Shown here in pieces: positions 7,178 through 11,483 of a DNA stretch of 11,483 bases. The notes beneath the pieces are model-generated. The model was given only the letters and a program-made list of their open reading frames with translations. It ran no database searches and was not told the DNA's origin. The DNA is from Stephanodiscus triporus. Taxonomy: Eukaryota > Bacillariophyta > Thalassiosirophyceae > Thalassiosirales > Thalassiosiraceae. The position numbers and the translations under genes were made by a program. How positions within the stretch are numbered: the stretch's first letter is position 1; every line of letters begins with the position of its first letter. The stretch is taken from positions 1 to 11,483 of the forward strand of contig JALLAZ010002140.1 in assembly GCA_036939755.1 (NCBI GenBank), given 5' to 3'.

Positions 7178-8523
7178 CGGGGCATGGTGCGCGTCCTGTT
7201 TTATCGCTCATCCCCTAGATCATTTTGAGGTCAGGATGCCAAGGGACTTCAATGGGGCATCCTTGGCCGAGTTAGAGGATGAGATCCGTTTCAAGCAAGC
7301 CCGTCCGGGGGATCATCTGTGTATCCCCTTTCAGTGTCCAAATTGTCAGAGCCAGAATATTCGAGGGAAGCAAATTGACTCAACTCATATTGACGACCTT
7401 GTATTTGAGTGATGGTTGTCAGGGCCACTTTGGATGCCTTTTGGTCTCGAGCTTCAAAAACAATATCCAACCATGTGAAAGAAGTTAGGAACATGGCACG
7501 CTATGGTGATATGCTACGATATTCCCCCATGCCTGTGTTGGGGCCCTGGCCTCTGCATACTCATTTGGGGATGGATGCCGCGGTGATGGTGCTGATGCAC
7601 TCCATGGAGAAGGGCAAGACCGGAGTAACGGTTAAGTACGGGACTGCTAGGAAGGCCTGTGCTACACTTACCGTTTTCTGGGAATCTTCCCCCTCAGGAG
7701 GAGATGATGTGACCTTATCGTCTGGTTTGGTCAAAGGTCGTTTTGTTACTACCCTTTGTCCGCCAGAAGGATGGTGGTATCAGCACTTTGAGACCGGGAT
7801 TGTGTCACAAGATCGGGCCTATACTATTGAGGTCCTCTTGGCTCTTGTTCAAATGTTTGAGGAAGAATGGGAGACACAGTATCTCCATATCCCGTTGATC
7901 TCTATCTGTGCCTGCATGTTTCTGTTGGTTTCTTCACTCGGGGGGATGAGAAGGTTTGAAGTAGTCTGGACCAACTTGGCTGCGCTCAGATACGATCTTT
8001 TGTACTGCGAGTCCTCCGAAGATGACACTGCAGTCTCGTGGCCTATTGTGGGAAGATTTAAGGCTTGTCATGGGGTCCTTGATTGCTATATGATTCCAAT
8101 TGCTGGACTCACAAGCTCTGGAATTCCCTTCTTCACACTTGGACACAACGGTTTGTTCAACGGTTGGCACGGGAGGGGTTCGAAGAGGGTTGGGCATTTC
8201 GAAGACCTGACGGATCAAGGGCCAAGGAGTCTGGTTATCAGGAGAACATCTTCCGGAAGCTCAAAATTATTCAAGCCACTATGACTCTTATCGACCCTGG
8301 GTGCAGTATCTGGGATGAATATGGCATCCAGCAGTTGGGGTGACGTTTCTTTACAACTAGGCGTACCAACATGAAAGTTGCCAAACATGACATCGAACTA
8401 CAATGTTGTTGGTCCACCGATAGAGCAAATGGAGTAAGGACAGTTCAACAATCAATGATTCACAATTATTCTGAGGTTCGCAATATGAAACAAGCACTTA
8501 TCCGTCCGTCAAAAGCTTGTTGA
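7131..8523 (+). pseudogene. Zinc finger plus tyrosine recombinase, frameshifted
   Basis: This would be the DNA-joining enzyme of the DIRS-like element, acting through a tyrosine nucleophile. A cysteine/histidine cluster comes first (GHFPACDGAWCASCF near 7158-7199, then CIPFQCPNCQ near 7320-7349), resembling a PHD/RING-like finger. After a frame change at about 7408 comes a helical N-terminal region (MEKGKTGVTVKYGTARKAC), then GGMRRFEVVW with the probable first catalytic Arg at 7949-7951. A second change lies at 8134-8138, where an extra AC breaks the frame, and the reading continues as WTQRFVQRLAREGFEEGWAF. TGA 8341-8343 interrupts just before RFFTTRR, the likely H/R box region. Beyond it, HNYSEVRNM places the nucleophile Tyr at 8467-8469. 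Three lesions make the enzyme inactive as written, although most of the fold is still recognisable. Confidence 0.75.
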
Positions 8524-9388
8524 AGTGGCCCCGTGACTCTGATCTAGTCCAATCAGGCACGGCAAGCCATGGGTTTTGGGATTATGTATCGAGATGTGTT
8601 GGAGGTGCCTTCCCTACCTATTTGAAGGTGCCCCTTCCTCTATCTTGGGCAGGCATTGTTCGGAGCCATCTCCCTGGCTAATCTAGATATAGGGTCAATG
8701 CCCATCCAACGTCATGTAGACTTACTGAATTTATGTCTGGCTAAGACTGCAGGCTACTCAGAGTATTGAACCCCCAAGGAATTGCTTGCGTGGGAGGTGT
8801 TAAGGTGTGAGACCCCTACACACACATTTTTTTACATACACTTGCATAATAGTAGCTGAACTAAGATAGAAGAATCGACTGAACAACTGTAGCTCCCCAA
8901 TCATCCTCATCTAATATCTACTGTCAAGTCATCAGAACCGCCACCTTCATTTGCTCGTTATCAATGTGCTTATTCGATGTACCACTTTAGTGCTACACAA
9001 ATCCATGCAGCAAATCAGCCCAGAACAAATGCTAGAGTTTCGGACGGACGCGTCTAGGTCAAGTTCTTAGGAGAACCACAACAGAGGAATCTTTCATTTT
9101 AACACAGTACCTTCAGAGCAATGATGTTTGGGAGATTTGGACATCAAGAGAGTCGTTGGACAATGCTAGTAAACTACTGTTTGATAGCTGGTAAGAGTAC
9201 TCCCACAGTGATTGCGGTATTGTGTCCTATTGATTTTCAATTGGGCTGTTTGTGGCACTAAAATTGGGGCAATGGACCATAGGGATGATCATCGCTCGAC
9301 CACTCTTCTGACTCCAATTCACCGATGTGTTCGACTTGTGCCCCAATCGGTACTTTGGTGCCTGAATGATGTCCATGTTTTCTTTCAA
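8524..9388. other. Spacer without a supported gene
   Basis: No frame here gives a recognisable protein. The longest stop-free stretches are short; one around 9047-9193 on the plus strand has a mildly protein-like composition but no recognisable motif. The left part may be the 3' untranslated tail of the DIRS-like element, and the right part the 3' flank of the minus-strand host gene. I see no terminal repeat, tRNA or poly-A tract that would fix the boundary. Confidence 0.5.
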
Positions 9389-11216
9389 TCACAATGAACC
9401 TCCTCGCCCGGCCCTGGAATCCTCTCCTTTAATCTTCGCGGGATATCTCATGTGATAATGCACCGAAGAAGGCATAAGCACCCCACGGCTCCTTTCGAAT
9501 TCTTCGCCATCACCTACGCTCCTCGTGTCTACCACATCAATATTCCTCATTCTAGTTTCCAATTCGTCGTCCAAGCCCCTCACCATCAGGTGCAATACCG
9601 AGTCGACGTTGTACGCCCCGCCGCTGCCGGCGTACAGCTCCCCCACCACGTTCAAGGTCAGGACTATCCCGAACGTCATGATGCCGAAAAGGCAACCCTC
9701 GATCGTCAGGATGTTATACCCCCCGATGGTCTGCGTCCCTGCGCCAAGGACGGGAAAACAGGATAATTCTATCGCGGCCAATACCCACAAGAGGAGGAAG
9801 TGAACGGGTGGGAGCTTCTTCTGCAACGCCCCCAGGCGGAACGCGCGCGCCTGGCGGAGGGATCGCACGGTGTCGTAGATTGACGAGGGGACGCCGACGC
9901 TGGAAGAGAGAGAGAGCGGTTTTCGTTCGGGAATTTACTATAGACATTTTTTCGCGATGTGTCGTCGTCGTTTTTCGACGCAAAAATTCGCAAAATCGGA
10001 TTCGGACAACACGACCCCTACCTCGTTATATACATGACGACCTCCAACGGATCGTCCACGGGCCTTGCGCTCAGCACCCTCGCGGGATCTTTCCCCAATC
10101 CCTCCTTCAAATCTTCCTCGACGTACCTATATTTTCGGGGGGGGAGGGATCGTTGCAAAAAAAAAAAGACAACACGGTTTCGCACATCGGTCGGAGACGT
10201 TTTTTTTGGACGGCAACGGGAAAAAACACACATTCGGGCGACCGGGGGAAGCGACGTCCACGATCCCGCCCCTTCTCCTTGTTCTCTCTACCTCATTCTC
10301 TCCCTCTCTCTCTCTCTCTCTCTCGTCGCCCCGTCACGTCACGTCGATTCGATTATATTTTTTTTGTACCGTTCGCGCGCACGTACCTCCTCATCGCCAA
10401 CAGGCACATGACGTACATGTCCCTCCTTCCCCCGCAGACCAACGCCACCTGCTCCAGCAGGCTCCTCGCCTCGGCGACCTCCCGGAAGAGGCTGACGAAT
10501 ACCGCCTCCTGCTGCTGGTACATGAAGTAATACGTCTGTCCCACGAGTATCGAGAACGTGAGTCCCGTGACCGTGAGGAAGTTCTGCACGAACTGCGACG
10601 AGTCTACGGCGAGGACCGCGAAGGTGGCCGCGTCGTTTATGAGGTAGGACAGGCCGAGGGAGAGGTAAGGGAACGTCGCCGACGCGACGACCGACGACAG
10701 GAGCGAGGGGAGGAGGATGCGGGATAGGGTCCGCAGTTGGACGTCGCCGCGTACCAACGGCGGCGGCGGCGGCGGGGGCAATCGACGGGAGGCGTAGTCG
10801 TCGTCGTCGTCGTCGACGACGAAATCGTAGTCATCGTCGTAATCGTCCCTCGCGGTCGTTCGGGTCGCGAGGGTACGAGGAGGAGGGAGAGGAGGGCGGA
10901 TCATCGTCGTCGACGGAAAATAATCTCCGACGTCGTCGCCGGACGACGTCGCCGCCCTCGTCGCGGCGGATCGACGCCCGTACCCGTCCCCGCCGGGAGA
11001 AGGAGGAGGAGGGGGGGGGGGGGGGAGGGGGGGGGACGGCCGGACGATGAGCCTCGTCGACGACGTCGTCGTCGTCGTCGTCGTAAGCGCGAATGCCAGC
11101 GGCGAGCCGCAATCGACGACAACGGCGAGGAGCGCCGTCATAGTCGCCGTCATGAGTGGTAGGAGGAGGGGGGAAGCGAGGACGACATGTCGATGGCGAT
11201 GACGATTGTTATTCAT
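9389..11216 (-). CDS. DUF4239 (bestrophin-like) membrane protein, two exons, probably plastid-targeted
   Basis: Coding parts are 11216-10387 and 9899-9389, joined in phase 2 (AG|C, Ser277), giving 446 residues. The start at 11216 is chosen because residues 11-34 form a signal-peptide core followed by SPLAFAL (38-44), like the AFA motif of diatom plastid presequences. An in-frame ATG at 11438 would add 74 residues and is less likely. A disordered Thr/Pro/Asp-rich stretch spans about 45-155. Four hydrophobic segments lie near 163-185, 208-232, 309-330 and 343-366, two before and two after the intron, with RSLRQARAFRLGALQKKLP just before the third. This layout matches the DUF4239 family, which is related to bestrophin-type anion channels, so a role in envelope or thylakoid ion transport is possible but unproven. 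The frame has no lesions, and its base composition differs strongly from the retroelement zone. Confidence 0.8.
9900..10386 (-). other. GT-AG intron of the DUF4239 gene (487 bp)
   Basis: On the minus strand the donor is AG|GTACGTG (exon ends at 10387). The acceptor follows a polypyrimidine run, CTCTCTCTTCCAG, with exon 2 starting at 9899. Splicing joins the frames exactly and restores a continuous conserved stretch across the junction (AMR-S-VGVPSSIYD). Without splicing the upstream frame hits a stop about 12 codons past the donor. The intron also carries an 11-base A/T run at 10157-10167 and a CT/GA microsatellite. Confidence 0.85.
10303..10324. repeat. CT/GA microsatellite inside the intron
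   Basis: An almost pure CT run of about ten units on the plus strand (GA on the gene's strand), within the DUF4239 intron. It is likely to vary in length between alleles and to be error-prone in assembly. Confidence 0.9.
10760..11085 (-). repeat. Low-complexity coding tracts (poly-Pro, poly-Asp, poly-Thr)
   Basis: The DUF4239 first exon has GGC runs near 10759-10775, GTC runs at 10797-10818 and 11065-11084, and an almost pure G tract at about 11003-11036. On the coding strand these give Pro, Asp, Thr and Pro runs. They lie in the disordered segment between the targeting peptide and the first membrane helix. The G tract is a likely place for sequencing length errors, though the frame is open as given. 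Confidence 0.8.
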
Positions 11217-11300
11217 ATTATAATATTTATCACCTTTTTTTGTTGCTTTTTTTGTTGCCTTTTTGCCATTTAAATAATATAAAATATCCACAAAATACTC
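11217..11300 (-). promoter_or_regulatory. AT-rich leader upstream of the DUF4239 start
   Basis: An abrupt AT-rich stretch in otherwise GC-rich DNA, with TATTATAATATTTATC directly before the ATG on the minus strand and ATATTTTATATTATTTAAAT further out. It could hold the 5' untranslated region or a TATA-like core promoter. No precise site can be called. Confidence 0.35.
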
Positions 11301-11344
11301 ACGTCTGGCCGCAGTAGCAGAGAGAGGGAGGCAAGCGTACACAC

Positions 11345-11390
11345 ACACAATCAAGGACGAGGACACAATCAAGGACGAGGACACAATCAC
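11345..11390. repeat. Tandem 18-bp repeat
   Basis: The unit ACACAATCAAGGACGAGG occurs exactly twice (11345-11362 and 11363-11380), followed by a partial third copy through 11390. It lies upstream of the preferred DUF4239 start. If the farther ATG at 11438 is used, it would encode a short Ser/Leu/Ile/Val repeat. Confidence 0.9.
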
Positions 11391-11473
11391 GACGGGACAA
11401 CTTCGCGAGGAGGACGAGAGCTCACACGGCGTCGTCATTTCAAGGATGCCGGCGTTCGGCGACGACGATGATG

Positions 11474-11483
11474 AGATCGGAAG
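11474..11483. other. Probable Illumina adapter remnant at contig end
   Basis: The last ten bases are AGATCGGAAG, identical to the first ten bases of the standard Illumina TruSeq adapter, and they stop exactly at the end of the window. They are best read as untrimmed adapter and not as genomic sequence. Confidence 0.75.

Larger units (their letters stand above)
5920..8523 (+). mobile_element. Decayed DIRS-like (tyrosine-recombinase) retroelement, 5'-truncated
   Basis: Taken through its frame changes, this stretch gives an ordered protein chain: RT motif A (GVID, 6016-6027), RT motif B-like (FGGRHSPY, 6085-6108), RT motif C (YVDD, 6292-6303), an RT thumb/connection region, a cysteine-rich zinc finger and a tyrosine recombinase ending at TGA 8521-8523. 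RT plus tyrosine recombinase on one strand is the hallmark of DIRS-like elements (family knowledge). The gag-like part and the N-terminal RT are missing. The left edge is approximate because the frame runs without a break from the integrase protein. The chain is interrupted by TGA at 6280, 7040 and 8341 and by frame changes near 6785, 7150, 7408 and 8135. I did not find the terminal or split direct repeats that would mark the element ends. Confidence 0.75.

Noticed and set aside
8344..8523. Non-coding DNA after the last stop of the recombinase frame
   Set aside because: The same frame continues past TGA 8341-8343 with RFFTTRR and HNYSEVRNM, the expected C-terminal recombinase motifs, so it was assigned to the pseudogene.
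9047..9193. Possible short exon or gene remnant in the spacer
   Set aside because: About 49 codons without a stop on the plus strand look mildly protein-like but have no start, no motif and no adjoining exon that I can support.
9212..9397. Small plus-strand frame of 61 codons
   Set aside because: It is short, has no motif and lies in the spacer converging on the 3' end of the DUF4239 gene. Chance is the simpler reading.
10065..11162. Plus-strand frames rich in Arg, Val or Ser over the DUF4239 gene
   Set aside because: These are antisense shadows of low-complexity GC-rich coding and intron DNA. The minus strand gives a spliced, recognisable membrane protein.

Overview
The window reads as nuclear DNA of a diatom or close stramenopile relative, from a repeat-rich region. 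Three things point there. The only ordinary host gene has a GT-AG intron and a signal peptide running into an AFA-type plastid-targeting motif. The retroelement proteins look like families I recall as abundant in diatom genomes (recollection, not searched). No bacterial operon structure or ribosome-binding sites are seen.

Layout: (1) 166-2826, minus strand: a long intact reading frame for a reverse transcriptase with a C-terminal RNase H domain. It lacks its N-terminus and has no natural start codon. (2) About 2841-3160: a cluster of imperfect palindromes built on a GTAGAATCGATTCTAC-like core, lying head-to-head between two divergent frames. (3) 3301-6282, plus strand: a 993-residue protein with an HHCC zinc-binding motif and a DDE integrase core, then acidic repeats and a possible cupin-like segment. 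Its last ~90 residues appear to be the first half of a different, DIRS-like reverse transcriptase. (4) About 5920-8523, plus strand: the decayed rest of that DIRS-like retroelement. It holds the RT motif C (YVDD) just past a TGA, an RT tail, a cysteine-rich zinc finger and a tyrosine recombinase, broken by three stop codons and about four frame changes. (5) 8524-9388: spacer with no gene I can support. (6) 9389-11216, minus strand: a two-exon gene for a probable plastid-targeted DUF4239 (bestrophin-like) membrane protein, GC-rich and full of low-complexity coding repeats. (7) The last ten bases match the start of the common Illumina adapter, so the contig probably ends in untrimmed adapter.

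The first 8.5 kb is therefore a pile-up of at least two, more likely three, mobile elements: an RT-RNase H retroelement, a DDE-integrase element, and a 5'-truncated DIRS-like element joined in frame to the integrase gene. The most interesting points are the palindrome cluster between the RT and integrase frames, the in-frame joining of a DDE integrase to a tyrosine-recombinase retroelement, and the unusual C-terminal part of the integrase protein. Nesting of known element types is the simplest explanation. A genuine composite element can be excluded or supported only by finding or failing to find the same arrangement elsewhere.
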